Shown: positions 23,519 to 35,296 of the stretch, piece by piece | Layout: each line of letters starts with the position of its first letter | Numbering within the stretch: position 1 is the stretch's first letter | Source: Lutjanus erythropterus | Lineage: Eukaryota; Chordata; Actinopteri; Lutjaniformes; Lutjanidae | DNA: 64,000 bases | NCBI GenBank assembly: GCA_020091685.1 | Contig: CM034598.1 | Location: forward strand, 16,473,362-16,537,361 | Direction of reading: 5' to 3' | Made by a program: the position numbers and the translations under genes | Notes under the pieces: model-generated | The model's input: only the letters and a program-made list of their open reading frames with translations | Databases searched by the model: none | What the model was told of the DNA's origin: nothing

Positions 23519-23635
23519 TTTATATATATATACATACATATATATATATGTATATTTATATATATATATATATATATATGTATATACATATATATATGTA
23601 TTCTCATATATATATATATATATACATTTATACAT
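23519..23635. repeat. (TA)n-rich microsatellite
   Basis: Long alternating TA runs are interrupted by TACATA and TGTATA words. The Ile/Tyr-rich ORFs starting at 23,453 and 23,457 are translations of this repeat. It directly borders the Tc1-like element. Confidence 0.85.
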
Positions 23636-23660
23636 GTGACTATAGGCAAAGAAATTTTCA

Positions 23661-24840
23661 ACAATTTTATTAGACCACCACCTAATGTAAGGTTTATGCC
23701 CCAGCTGCCCTAAATTATTCTGTAATGGTTAATACACCAGTATGTAGAAGCTCTTAGACCAAAATGATATTTTTAATGCTAAAACATAATTATTGTTATC
23801 CGTGAATTTTCAAATTTACTGTTTTACAAAAAATCTGAAAAAATAGTAGAGCACATTATTATTTCGACATGATTATAGTTATTTACTTGCGTTCCTGAAC
23901 AGAAAAAATGTTTTAGTGGTTGAGCGTTATGCTTGATTAATTTCTGACTTCTCAGAGAAGCCCAGTGAGTCGGCTCAAATTTGGGTATAAAAAGGTGGAT
24001 TCAGTTTGAAATTCCTCGTTCCTGTTCAAAATGGTACAACACCAAGAGTTCACTGAAAATGAAAGAGTCTGCATTAAAGCACTTCATGAAGCTGGGTGGT
24101 CTCTGAGACAAATAGGGAAAGACGTAAAGTGTCCTCACAGTGTGGTCAAGTCTGCTTTGGAGTCAACAGCAGAGACTGGTACTTACAAAATGTGCCACGG
24201 AAGAGGCAGGAGACGAAAGTTAACTGAAGCAGATGTCAGACACCTCAAGATTTTAAACTAGAGACAGAAGGAAGGCCACTGCTGATCTTCAGGTAGAGAT
24301 AAATGCTTCTAGATCAGAGTCCGAGAAAGCTGACGACTGACAGAACAAGGCTTAAAGGGAAGACTAGCTGCTAAGAAGCCATTATTGTTGCCTGCAAACA
24401 TCCAGAAATGCCTCAGATTTGCCAGGAGCACAAACACTGGACTTTGATGACTGGAAGAAGGTACTCTGGATGGACGAGTCCAACTTTGAACTCTTCGGTC
24501 AGCATCGCGTGTTTATGTCCTTAGGCTGGAGAACGTTTGATGCCAGATGCATTGCACCCACAGTGAAACACGGTTTATTATGGTATGATGTTCCATTTGT
24601 GGAAACAGCATAGGCAAAAGTACATAAAAACAATGCCAGCAAGAATGCAAGCTGTTATCAAGGCCAAAGGAGGCCATACAAAATATTACGGTTTTGGTTA
24701 TTTTGAAAGTGAAAAGGACTATTTAGTTTCAGTTTGTTATTTGCCAAATAAATAATAAACATTTTAGTTTTAAACAAGTTTTTGAAAAATTTCTTAAAAT
24801 TTTTTTCTCATTTTTATGACAAGTGGTCTAATAAATTTGT
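23661..24840 (+). mobile_element. Tc1/mariner-like transposon, defective
   Basis: Bounded by 18-bp terminal inverted repeats (23,661-23,678 and 24,823-24,840; ACAATTTTATTAGACCAC against its complement, one mismatch). The 1.18 kb interior carries a broken transposase. It lies between a TA-rich microsatellite on the left and (CA)n(TA)n on the right. A clean TA target duplication is not visible. Inner bases beside both ends are AT-rich with no further ORF. Confidence 0.8.
24031..24720 (+). pseudogene. Tc1-like transposase remnant
   Basis: The frame from 24,031 gives a 76-aa N-terminal paired-like DNA-binding region, including GWSLRQIGKDVKCPHSVVKS and a GRGRRRKLT segment, and stops at 24,259. 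Transposase-like sequence continues in shifted frames (RRKATADLQVEINASRSES; then DDWKKVLWMDESNFELFG near 24,441-24,500). That block holds the first catalytic Asp of the DDE triad (WMDES). The segment that should hold the second Asp and the Glu is missing, because the frame runs within about 130 bp into C-terminal-like AVIKAKGGHTKYYGF (about 24,652-24,705). With stops, frameshifts and an internal deletion the enzyme cannot be active. Confidence 0.8.

Positions 24841-24882
<42 letters not shown>
24838..24882. repeat. (CA)n(TA)n microsatellite
   Basis: About 12 CA units followed by about 10 TA units, abutting the right inverted repeat of the Tc1-like element. Just beyond it, TATACATGTGGTTACAG resembles TATACATGTGACTATAG on the left flank. 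Confidence 0.85.
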
Positions 24883-25734
24883 AGTATACATGTGGTTACA
24901 GCATGGACAGGGACAGGAAAACCTGTGCCATTATAAAGGCCCACGGAAGACGATGGAGGAAGCAATGTGACCAGCCAGTTCAAAGCTTCATCATTAGAAC
25001 TGCAGACTGCTCTCATCACACAGTCTGCATCTCATAAAGGAAATATTGTGTTGTGTTCCAATTCTGCCTGAAAGATTGCCCATATCGCACAAAAGCCCTC
25101 TCTTCTCAGTATACTCTCTGTACTTCAGCATCTTGTCATTTCTGCCAACTTACCTGAGAGCTCCTGCTGAATAAAAAGAGAATATTTTATCATGGCATGT
25201 ATAAAAACTACTGTCAGTGTTGGACTTGTAAGTAACAGCTAAGTCCCACATCCTCATTAAGCACATTAATGCTAATTTCATTTAGCGACAGTAGACTCAG
25301 CCAGAGGCTTTCAACAAATCCACTGTACTCTGACTCTCTGATTTTTGAGTGTTAAAAACTGGACATTTTTGTAGTTTTTGTGTGCTCAGAGGCCTGAATG
25401 GTGTTGTCTTCATGGGATTACTGAGACAAAAACAGGACACGTTTAGTGAGAGGTCGTCTCTTTGGTGACAGACACTCTTTGGTTGCTCTGGGGATCCTGT
25501 AGCCTATTTTTTGACAGATCATTGCACAGACTTCAGTTCACTGATATCTTTGTTTTTATATTGTTCTATTTGCAGTTCAATATTTTATTTTGGAAAATGC
25601 TTTCGTTAATTTTGTTGTATTGTGTTTTTGTACAGCTGTAATGATTACTTGATTATCTATTGATTCCCTTTGCAACACGCTCAGTGTTGCGAAGGGAATG
25701 TCTGTAATTGATTTCTTTGAACAACAGGAGTTAT

Positions 25735-25925
25735 TGTTGCTTAGCTGCATATAGAGGGTTGGAGAATGGGCCAGGAGGTATTCAGGAGGACAAAATACCA
25801 GCCCACCACCACTTAAGAGACTCATGGTTCAATTCCCAGCAGGTATACCTTTGGCATGGTCAGGCATTCAAGCAAAACAAGTGTCAGTCTTCAGCTGGGA
25901 AGCCATTGAGGATCATGTCCTTGTC
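25735..25925 (+). repeat. SINE-like dispersed repeat, direct copy
   Basis: Homologous to the minus strand of 21,690-21,930. It contains GGTTCAATTCCCAG, which resembles a tRNA-type B box (GGTTCRANNCC), so a tRNA-derived SINE is possible, though no convincing A box at the right spacing was found. Confidence 0.45.
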
Positions 25926-26089
25926 AGAAACTCATACTGATTGTTTGTAGGGGTGGATGTAATGGATTACAACTATTCAAATCACAGTAATTCAGTCAAC
26001 TTTTAGATACTTGTACTTTTATAAATACTTTTCATATCTGGAATTTGACTCTTATTTAAGTATGTATTACACTATCTACTCTTAATTAG

Positions 26090-26800
26090 AGGTGCAACAA
26101 TAATTCCAGTAATTGATTAGAAGAAAATTAATCGGCAACTAATCTGATAATTGAGTAACTGTTTCTGTCATTTTTCAAGCAAAATGTCAAGCAGTTGCTA
26201 GTTCAGCTTCATAAATATGAGGATTCGCTGCTTTCTTTGTCATTTATTACAGTAAATGAAGAGTCTTTGGGTTTTGGACTGTTGGTTGAACAAAAGAAGC
26301 AATTTGAAGACATCACTTTGGGCTCTGTGGAACTGTAATGAGCATTTTTCACATTTTATTCACTAAACAATTAATCAATTAATCGTGAAAACAATCAGCA
26401 AATTAATGAAAATAATCGATAGCTGCAATGAATAATCAATTCTGAATCAATTATTAAATGAATCACCAACCATTTTAACAAGCAATTTATCAATTTGAGT
26501 AGTTTTTACAAAAGCTTCTTAAATGTGAATATTCTTTGGTTTCTTTAATCCTTTATGTTGGTAAACTAAATATCATTGGGTATTGGGTAGACATTTGGAG
26601 ATGCCAGCTTCTTAAATATAAGGATTTGCTGCTTTTCCTTGTCATTTATGGCATTAAATGATATTTTGTTTCAGACTGGTTGGATAAAAGAAGCAATTTG
26701 AAGACGTCACTTTGGGTTCTGGGGATTGTGATGAGAATAATTTTAAACATTTTTACACAGATTAAGCATGAATTAAGCAGATTAAGCGATAATGACAATA
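26090..26800. repeat. Two copies of an ATTAATC-rich interspersed repeat
   Basis: Two adjacent related blocks, about 26,090-26,450 and 26,520-26,800. Both contain CTGCTTTC/CTTGTCATTTATG, AAGAAGCAATTTGAAGACRTCACTTTGGG and CAGATTAA/ATTAATCG words. The family also occurs at 35,760-36,655 and, more degraded, at 12,890-13,160. It is a widespread teleost repeat type and noncoding. Confidence 0.6.
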
Positions 26801-26898
26801 ATTGTCAGTTGCAACTCAACTTTAATGTCATATTTATCAATATGCCACACTACTCATATAATCTTCTCTGGAGTGAAAACAGCAAAATGTCTAGACAA

Positions 26899-26901
<3 letters not shown>

Positions 26902-26932
<31 letters not shown>
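26902..26932. repeat. (GT)n microsatellite
   Basis: About 15 uninterrupted GT units. The ORFs overlapping it with runs of Cys-Val are repeat translations. Confidence 0.9.
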
Positions 26933-26933
<1 letters not shown>

Positions 26934-27786
26934 TTCCCAGAAATGCAACCCACACATACAGCCAGGGTTCCTTTAGATTTAAGTAAACAATTTAAAATAA
27001 GGTGTGAGTTTTATAGGAGTGACAAGTATCAATGATATAAAATATACACACATTGAGAGTCATGAAATCACTCACAGGGTAATTCTGAATCTATAGGGAC
27101 TGCTGAATTTGTGGTCATGACAACTACACTGTGCCACTGCCCATGAACCAAAAAGCGTGTAAAGGCTGCGTGTAGCCCCTGCCACCAGAGCAGACAGGCA
27201 CACAGGATTTATCAGGCAGACCACAGGCGACATATGCACTTTACAAAGCACTGGTAATTTGTCAAAACACCTTTTCTGATCAGCGATTGTAATCCATGAC
27301 TTGAGACGAGCTTGTGCCTCTGAGAGATCTGTTCCTGTACACCTGCTGGGGCCACAAAAGCCACAATAGAAGCGGGCTGTAGTGAACTCTGCGTAAATTT
27401 CGATGAGACACCTACTTCCTAATGAAATAGGCACTAATGCTTCGCTCGTGCGTAATTTGTCGCTATTTGTTTAACTTGCTGAACAGTGCGCATTCAGATA
27501 TCTCCAAGAGCTCTCTAAGCTGATTCAACCGACCAGACAGGTGCAAAACGTTTCCTCCAACACAAAGAGCCTCTTGCGCTCCGTAAATTGGACACTTGTT
27601 CATCCTCCTTAGAAAATGTTCCTCTCATCTCCAAATTACGCGCATATAGTAGTTCCAGTAACCACAAGTTACGCAGCCACAAAAGAACAGAGCATTGAAC
27701 ATCCCTCACCCCAGGGATACATTTTTGCCACTAAAACAGCCTCGCAATATCAAGTTAAAGTCTCAACCACAGATTAATGGACTCAC

Positions 27787-28010
27787 CTTTCCCCTATATC
27801 TCCTTTTGCAAGCGAGTCTTCACCCGAGAGTGGCGTGGAACAAGGGAAATCCCGAAGCTCCTCCTGCTGTAGCGCCCAGTGCGCATCTTGTGGCTCGACT
27901 GTGCGTTCCTGAGGCAGGTCTACATGCAGGATTCAGCGAGAGTGAGCGTCCACATCAGTGCCACGCAGGGACCGTCACTGGAGATCTGCGCAGGGATTGC
28001 GCTCTGTGGA
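27787..28010 (-). promoter_or_regulatory. npy7r: Candidate 5'UTR exon and promoter of the NPY receptor gene
   Basis: On the minus strand, AAAG followed by GTGAGT is a near-consensus donor with the exon ending at 27787. Upstream of it, about 27,830-28,010 is GC- and CpG-richer than its surroundings. Joined to the acceptor at 21070, this would make a 6.7 kb 5'UTR intron. The pairing is inferred from orientation, splice-site quality and the known 5'UTR intron of Y2-type genes; other leader exons are possible. Confidence 0.35.
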
Positions 28011-28059
28011 CACATCTATGTAATTTAAATTCTACTGCATTACACGTTAAAATGTGATA

Positions 28060-29150
28060 AAGCTACGACAGGAAGTTTTAACCGGTTACAAAACAGTCTC
28101 AATTTATTAGTGATACCTTTGTAAGACCCCGTGAGCATCCGCGAGATGATTGGCTATTTCTATGAAGTTATTTTTATATTAATCAGATGAAACAAGCCTG
28201 TTTACATTGTTACAGCCAGAGGTACATGTAAGCCAGTAGAGAGGTAGCAGGGGACATTTTTATTTAGATCATTTTATTTTTGGTGTTATATTTTGCAGTG
28301 ATAACGCCTTTATCAAAATCAACACAATGTAAAAGTTCCTTGTTTAAATACCACAGAATGGCCTTTAAAATGCCAAAGCAGATAGAGCTGCATCACTGAG
28401 GTTATGACATTTTGTTTTATCTCCACGTGTTATTCACTTTATTTACAGGCAGACTTTCCACTTTAAGGATTGTTATTTCCTCCTCTTACAATTTTGAATG
28501 AACTTTGGAACAGTACAGGATTGTAAAAGTAAATCCCCTCATCTATTGCTTCATCTGAAGCTCCATGTCACTGTCACATTTGATATAATTTCAGCAATCC
28601 AATAAACAACACTGTTTCATAATGCTGTGCAGGAAGCCAGTGTTTGTTAACTGCAACTGTCAGATTTAGTTGATTCCCAGGAAAACAATAAAGACACAAA
28701 TCTCTCACAGATCCTTTCCATGGCATCTTAAATTAGATTAAAAGTTATTGCTGAATTTATTATTTTTAGTTTACGCTGTAAACACACACATGCATGGGCA
28801 GTTTAGGTGCCAGATCATTACAAAACAAACACCTTACTGAATCGCATCACATTTGAATAGCGTTTGGCATTTTCAGTATTCTCAGTGTGTCACTCACCCG
28901 AATGATTTCAGTTCTCATGGGGCTCAAATGAATGAGGTTATATTGTAGTGTGCTTGGACCCATTGTCCTCCAGATAATGTAGCACAGCATCGAGCGGTTT
29001 ATGAAAAGATACTGATGATGGTAGTGAAGGATTTTCCAAGGCTGATTTTGATATGGTTCACAGTGTAGAAAAAGTATAATAAAGCAGAACTCTAAACTTA
29101 GGTGCAAACTAGATAAACACGGAACAGGTTTATGCAAAGGTTGCAGTGAA
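28060..29150. other. Intergenic stretch, nothing recognised
   Basis: AT-rich sequence with no exon, RNA gene or obvious repeat. The minus-strand ORF at 28,847-29,137 has no recognisable domain. Confidence 0.35.
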
Positions 29151-29154
29151 ATGG

Positions 29155-29402
29155 ATGGGAATATTAAAGCAATAAGACAACCTTTTTCTCAGCAGCCATA
29201 TTTAGGAAATTGACAGGTAAACACAGGTGTTACCAGTGATACTAAGTAAAGTCCCATTCCAGTGTAGCAGAGCCTTTCCAGTGAACCAACATGCACAATA
29301 GCAGCACCCTGACTCTGCTGGACTTGAATATAACAGATATTATTGGTAACACCTGTGCTCATGCTACTATTTCATGTCAAAATGGCTGAAAAGGGTCTAC
29401 AA
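29155..29402 (-). mobile_element. MITE-like element, inverted copy (ACCTTTTCA/GCCATTTTG family)
   Basis: Its reverse complement starts GTAGACCCTTTTCAGCCATT and matches 34,559-34,786 through CAGGTGTTA, GATGCTGCT/GGTGCTGCTATTGTGCA, GTTGG and GGCTCTGCTACACT. No ORF. It is a non-autonomous DNA element by appearance. A partial third copy lies at 38,270-38,400. Confidence 0.55.
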
Positions 29403-29449
29403 GGTTACATGTATTTGCAGCGTCCTGACTCTGGTTTAAATTCCAAAGA

Positions 29450-30300
29450 CTTGAGTCTTAAGATAGATCTAAGATAGGATTTTTCCAAATATCAAGGTAT
29501 CACAGAGGCAAATCCTACCTGATTTTAGGAATCCTATCTTATCCTATTTTCCTAGCAACCAAAACTAGTTTTCTCCTGCTGCTGAGCTAAACAGCTTTGT
29601 AACTATTGGTTTTGTAAAATTCTGAAACAAACATTACATTGAAACATACAAAATGAAGCAAAAACAATGTTTTGGTAACATGTGTAGACAAATCCAAAGA
29701 TATTCTTTTAGGGAAATGATAATGATGACAATAAAAGAGCAGTCATATGTATTAAACAAGCTAACATTACCTTTAGTTACTACTACGGTGGAAAAGTTAG
29801 TTAGGATAACTTAACAACAGTTAACTCAACAGTTATCCTAAGGCTAGGAGAGTTTATTTTGTGATGTATCCAGCATTCACAATGTAAAAGCAATAAAAGA
29901 GCAGGCATACAGATTAAACAGGTGAGCTAGCACTACTGTTAGTTACTGTAAGCAAACACTACCATTAGCTAATTAGTAAGTTAGCTACTACTACAGGTAG
30001 AACAGAGTAGCTAATCCACACTTACTGTTAGCAAAACTAAGTAGCAAACTACTGTTTGCTACCATTAGCCATAAGTTAGCCAATATGACAGATGGGTAAG
30101 TGAAAATTAGGACAGCCTGACAGTTATCCTAAAGCTAGGAGAGTTTATTTAAGATTCTAAAGTTGTTAAATCTTAAATTAGACGGAACATAATAAGGAAC
30201 TGTTCATCTAGGTCAATGGCTTTCCAATATAAAGTGTAATTACCATGATTACCAAACAGTTAAGATAGGATCACCGAGATAGGAGGTTTCTGTAACACAT
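29450..30300 (+). repeat. TTAGCTA-rich composite repeat, block 1
   Basis: This begins with TATCTTA/TAAGATA-rich sequence, then tandem subunits carrying AATGTAAAAGCAATAAAAGAG followed by CATACAGATTAAACA, TTAGCTACTACTACAGGTAG and GTTATCCTAAGGCTAGGAGA. The same ordered segments reappear at 47,780-49,400. TAAGATAGGA words recur at both ends (29,470 and 30,270), suggesting the block is one transposed unit with internal tandem duplication. Confidence 0.6.
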
Positions 30301-31700
30301 CCTCAGTCCTGTGGAAGTGTGAATGTCCTCAGATAATCTAGGAAAGCCCTCAGACACACTTGAAACAAGACATAAACAAAGGAGCTTTACTACTGTCACC
30401 TGCTAAGAGAATGTTTTGTGGTTTTGATAACAGAACAGGAGATCACGGCCCTTGAGCCATGTTTTCCCGATTTCCTGGAGCCATTAAGAGTTACCTTTCA
30501 CCGCCCAGCTCAGATTTATCGTTCAGGAGCGAGGTTTTAAGAGATCGTTGGATCTTCCTGGTGGGATTTTATTTGATGATGCAATAATTGGTGCACTGAT
30601 TGACTCAGCAACAGATTACCCTTATTGATCCGGTCTCTGCCTCAATTTATTCTTTCAATTATGAGAGCCGCCCCACAGCCTCCATGAGCACTGGGTCACT
30701 CTGCAGTCAAGGTTGACAGTTCTCTCAGCCTGGCTTGAATATTTTACTGATAAAGGAATTCTGTCCTTGCCACAAACTTGCTTATCTTCGACATATTCTG
30801 AAAAATTGCAAGCTTTAAAAACATGGCCTTGAAGGGGACTTTCTACTTTGCAGTGTCATTTTAAGTTAAACCACTGGATTCACTGTAGGTCTTTGCAGCG
30901 TCGTACATTTACCTGTGCTTGTATCAATCTACATGTACCTAATCAGTGAGCTCTGAATTCCCTACCCATGGGCGGATTTTATATGCATGGTCCGCTGCTC
31001 TCCATCTGATTGCTGTTTCTGTCAAGCTTCCCATGATCAGAGGCTGTGGCATCCTCACGTCACACTGCCACAAAACTCACAGCGCACAAACTACCTGGGT
31101 TATTCATCCCCGTCTCTGCCTGTCTGCCTGTGTGAGAATTAATTAGTGTGGGAGATGTGGAGGATGGACAAACTGAGAAATCCCATTCATGCCGCCTAGT
31201 TTCTCCTTTGGCTCTTGGTGTTTCCCAGACAGGTTAAACTTGACAGGTGGAGACTGAAGCCTACTCCAGATAACAACTTTTAATTCTTCAGCAAATCAAG
31301 ATATTGATTTAAAAGGATGGACAGTCTGTAAGTCCACAAATTGGATTCCTGGAGTAAACATGTGTGGGATGTTCCAATTACACCCCTGTCTGCCTGCTAC
31401 ACTTCTTCTTTTATTCTTAGACAAGGCCAATATGTCTAGGGAAGCAAAACTGACCTGAGCCTGAGCCTGTCTTGTATCTTTTGGCTTATTTAACAGGGTC
31501 TGTGCACATAAATAAACATATCTGTAAGAGTTAGTCAAGAGGCTATTTTTCATCTGTAGACCCTGGACAGATGTTACAAATCACCCCAAAGAACAAAATA
31601 TTAGACTGAAATTTCAGGGTTATTAATCATTTATTATTTATGAACATGTTGGAATGATAATAAAAGGAAATATTATATTATTCATGTTAATAGAAACGTC
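30301..31700. other. Intergenic stretch, nothing recognised
   Basis: Moderately AT-rich sequence. Small ORFs at 30,946-31,146 and 31,296-31,553 have no recognisable domain or splice context. No clear repeat was found. Confidence 0.35.
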
Positions 31701-31719
31701 ATTCAGGACACTTTATACT

Positions 31720-32960
31720 GCATAAGATTTTTTTATTTCAACATGTAAAAATGTGATGATAAAATGTTCAGGAAGAAAAAGCACACACAAAAACAAGTAA
31801 CAAGTCACAATATTGACATTCGTGTTCAAAAAGAAGTAGGAGGAAGTGAATAGAATAATCAAGTCCCAGCCCCTCTGTATATTGGCAGATGTACCATAGG
31901 TGGAATAGCAAATGTGGCTATTTACACTTGGGTGTATATAGCAGAGACAAGCATCCAGGCATCCAATGATGCTATTTGCACTGAAGGTGAAAAATACATG
32001 GCAGAGGATGATCTTTCCTAAACCAACTCAATCTAAAAATTAAAAGTTAAGACTAGCTTCAAATTCTGTACAGTTCTGACTCCTTCAAGAAAGTCCTGTG
32101 CTCAACCCATTCACACCCACCACAACCTCTTAGTTAAAGAGGCTTTGTTATTCTTTATAGCTAAAATAAGGTGGTTGGGTACAAATAGACAAATGGCTCC
32201 TGTGTGTCTATTTTAACATGGGTGCAAATAGTTTTATATTTCACCGATACAATTTGTGAAATGCTTAAATATTCCAACTTTTGCCCCAGTTTTCACCATA
32301 CACACTGAATCATATCAACAAATGTAAACATTCATAACACAGAAAGAGCAAATAAGCAGAATAAAGCAAGAAAAACAAAACAAAAAAGCAGTACAAATCA
32401 AAATCAAACTACACATCCTGTCATCCTGTCTTACTGTGCAAGCTCCGTCTTGATCAATCATTCCATATGCATTCAGTATGTTATTTTTAAACATCCATTT
32501 AAACTTATTTAATGATGAACATGTTTTATTCTGTCATTAGTTATTCCACAGAGCAACTCTGTTGATTATAATGCCATGACTCATAGTTATCACTGATTGC
32601 TTCTAAATATACAAATTCCTCTTTTTTTAACTTTGTACATGATTTTACCCATTTTGAAGTTGAAAAGTCTTAACATTTTAGTGCTTTTAATTTGACTTGT
32701 CATTAAAAAAAGTGTGATGGTTTTGTTTACAATTTTATGTCTTGTGTTTTTAAAGGGTGAATATTGATTAGTGTTTGTTTTCCCATACTTCCACATGAGT
32801 ATGAGTATGAAGGAACAGTCTAAGTATATAATCAGGTATGATCTAATATATCTTATTATGCACCTTATATTAGACATGGTCAGGTAATTAAAAAGCGCAA
32901 TGCAGGTACTCATAAGACAAGACATGCAGAATAATTACTATAAAATGATGGATTTTAATT
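31720..32960. repeat. Probable degraded retroelement-type repeat
   Basis: An A-rich stretch with AAAAAGAAGTAGGAGGAAGTGA followed by CAAGTCCCAGCCCCTC resembles a 3'-terminal region of repeats common in fish genomes. No reverse-transcriptase motif was found in any frame, and the minus-strand ORF at 32,590-32,925 is low-complexity. Assignment to retroelements is tentative. Confidence 0.3.
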
Positions 32961-33239
32961 TTAATAGAAACATGGACAAAGGACAACATTGTGCTGCATT
33001 GTTAGAACAAACTAAAGCATGCCAAGGAGAAACAGACATAAAAGCATGAACAGTATATAAAATACATAAATCAGTCTGACACAGCAAAATAACAAGAGGA
33101 CATGCATGCAGGTACATGAGGGCAGACTGACAATAGCAAGATGGTAACAGGTGACAGCAATATCTCTTCTATCTATGTCCATATATATTTATATAATAAT
33201 ATGGCACAAGAGGAAATAAAAAATAGAAATCCCATTAAA

Positions 33240-34550
33240 TCTGCATGAAATAGTGACATGCCTTGTAAGCAAGACTGTACTTAGCAGTGAGGACACCAAG
33301 GTCATGTCCTCTGTATTGTTTCTAATTTGGAGGTTTTAGCAACAAGAGAGGGAGTTTACATTCCACATGTGCACTGTGTGCACAAATTAGTAGACCTTCA
33401 TTCTGTGGGAACACATTTTTATTGACATGTGCACAAAAGGATGAGAATGTGAATAGTCTTTGGTGATGAGACTCTAATCGTCATATATTTTAGGGGTTGG
33501 TAAAGCCATAAGAAGAATAGGGAACCACATATGCGTGGGGTCTAGACAGTGGAGGTGGTGGTGATGAGATGAAGAGAATGATGAATACATGGATGATGAG
33601 GAGTAGACTTCTGATGAGCTCAGCCTGGACGCTTGATATGAATGGGGTCGAGGATAATGGTGGGGAACGATTCCCAAAGAATCAATACTACCAATACCAA
33701 GCCCTGACTCGAGTATCGATACCAATACATGGATCTATTACATGTTAGATGACATCCTGGGCACATGAATATTCTTCTTAGGGCTGCATTGTTTGCATCT
33801 CTGCTGCTGTTGTGAGCCTGCACTCTGATCATTCACATAATGAACATTTCTTTATGCACAATTTAAAAACTGTTGTGTGTTTAAACATGATGTAATTGAG
33901 TAATTAACAGATAATAGCTCAAAGAAATGCCTCATGTTTTGGCAAATAATTTAATTGTAATATAATTAGAAGTAGAATAGTAAATTATGACATATATCAT
34001 TCCCTTCTGTGACATTATAGCTGCTTTTAACAATGAAAAGCATCAGTATCAGTATTGATATCAGTGAACCCCAATAATTTTGCCTGTAATGACAGCTGAC
34101 AGCAGCAGAGAGAACAGATTTTTAAGTTTGACAGAAATGACATAATGATAACTGGTTGATGGAGATAGTGTCAAAATCAGGTTGAATTAACTAAAAGAGT
34201 GAACGCCATAATCAGCTGATTTATAGACAGGATAATAGATGCACATTAGATCACGGGCACCCAGTTTGAGATGATTTTGTATTAGGAAATCTCTCTGAGT
34301 AATTCTTCTGTTTTTAGGTTTGATTTTACTTAAGTCTTCAATGATCGAACCAGGATCGCGATAAATTGTTATCAGTCCAAACAGCCAATCTCTGTTGTTC
34401 CAACTTCTAGAAAATGTGATGACAGATAAAACATTCTATTCCTCCTTTCCTGGGGACCACCCAGATCCCACTCAAGGACCCCGGTTGGTCCATGGACCCC
34501 AGTTTTAAAGTATGCTTTAAATCATATTGTAGTAAAGAGATTTAGTATTT
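33240..34550. other. Intergenic stretch with a GATACCAATAC-type repeat fragment
   Basis: About 33,640-33,740 carries GAATCAATACTACCAATACC and GAGTATCGATACCAATAC, words typical of a dispersed fish repeat that also appears, diverged, at 59,370-59,660. Otherwise no gene or structure is recognised. ORFs at 33,474-33,832 are rich in Ser/His from a GAT/GAG-biased tract. Confidence 0.3.
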
Positions 34551-34558
34551 TCCACCAG

Positions 34559-34786
34559 AATAGACCTTTTCACAGGAGCCATTTTGCATAAACATAGGTG
34601 TTATCATTAATATTCATTAAGCAACTGTTACAACGTCAGACAGACTTAGGATGCTGCTGTTGTGCAGGTTGGCTCTTTGGAATGGCTCTGCTACACTAAA
34701 TGGAACAGGACCTTAATGTGAATCATTAAGTAAACCTGTTATTTCAGATCAGTGTGATGTATTATTTGTGGAAAAGGTCTATTATA
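34559..34786 (+). mobile_element. MITE-like element with AATAGACCTTTT(C) inverted ends
   Basis: The left end AATAGACCTTTTCACAGG and right end GTGGAAAAGGTCTATT are inverted copies. The interior matches the reverse complement of 29,155-29,402. About 228 bp, noncoding. Confidence 0.65.
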
Positions 34787-35139
34787 TCTTAAAACATATT
34801 ATGTCAGGCTTTACAAAATATTGTTTATTAGTGAAATTAATTAATAAAATGAGAAAATAATTAGAAATAAGGTCAACTTTTCGTTGTGGCAAGTCGAGAT
34901 TTCCTTGCCAGGTTGTTTTGAATTTGGACTTAGTATTTCTGAAAAGCTGATTTCTGTCCTGCATGTGTCAAAACATAATAAAGTGGGTGTACATGTGCAG
35001 TAGTGCAGACATGCTTGTTTTGTACATTACAGTGTTCTCTGCAGAGCCTTTGGAGTGAAACAGAAAATGATTTAACTGTCTGAAGAGGAGGGAAAAAGTA
35101 ACTGGCTGCATTAATTCACATCCTGCTGCTTGCTGTGTG

Positions 35140-35296
35140 AGACGTACGGACCAATCAGAGGCGCGTCTGTGGCCCGCACATGCGCACTGCACGTGTACGT
35201 CTTGTTCCCAAACAAGCAACCGAGTCAATGATCAGAGAGCAGATGGAGCGACTTTGAAGCATTTAGCCGCACATTTCTCCAAACAGCAACAACGAC
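35140..35296 (+). promoter_or_regulatory. Promoter and 5' non-coding exon of the TRIM-like gene
   Basis: A CCAATCAG box lies at 35,151-35,158 and a CACGTG E-box at 35,190-35,195, in a CpG-rich patch with GCGCG and TGCGCA words. The leader exon ends at 35296 in a strong donor (CGAC followed by GTAAGTTC). The next acceptor is at 36,749 (TCTACCTCCAG), giving a 1.45 kb 5'UTR intron filled with interspersed repeats. Confidence 0.55.

Noticed and set aside
23453..23713. Ile/Tyr-rich ORFs
   Set aside because: Direct translation of the TA microsatellite.
27072..27434. 120-aa minus-strand ORF
   Set aside because: No recognisable domain or splice context; it lies in the proposed leader intron of the NPY receptor gene.
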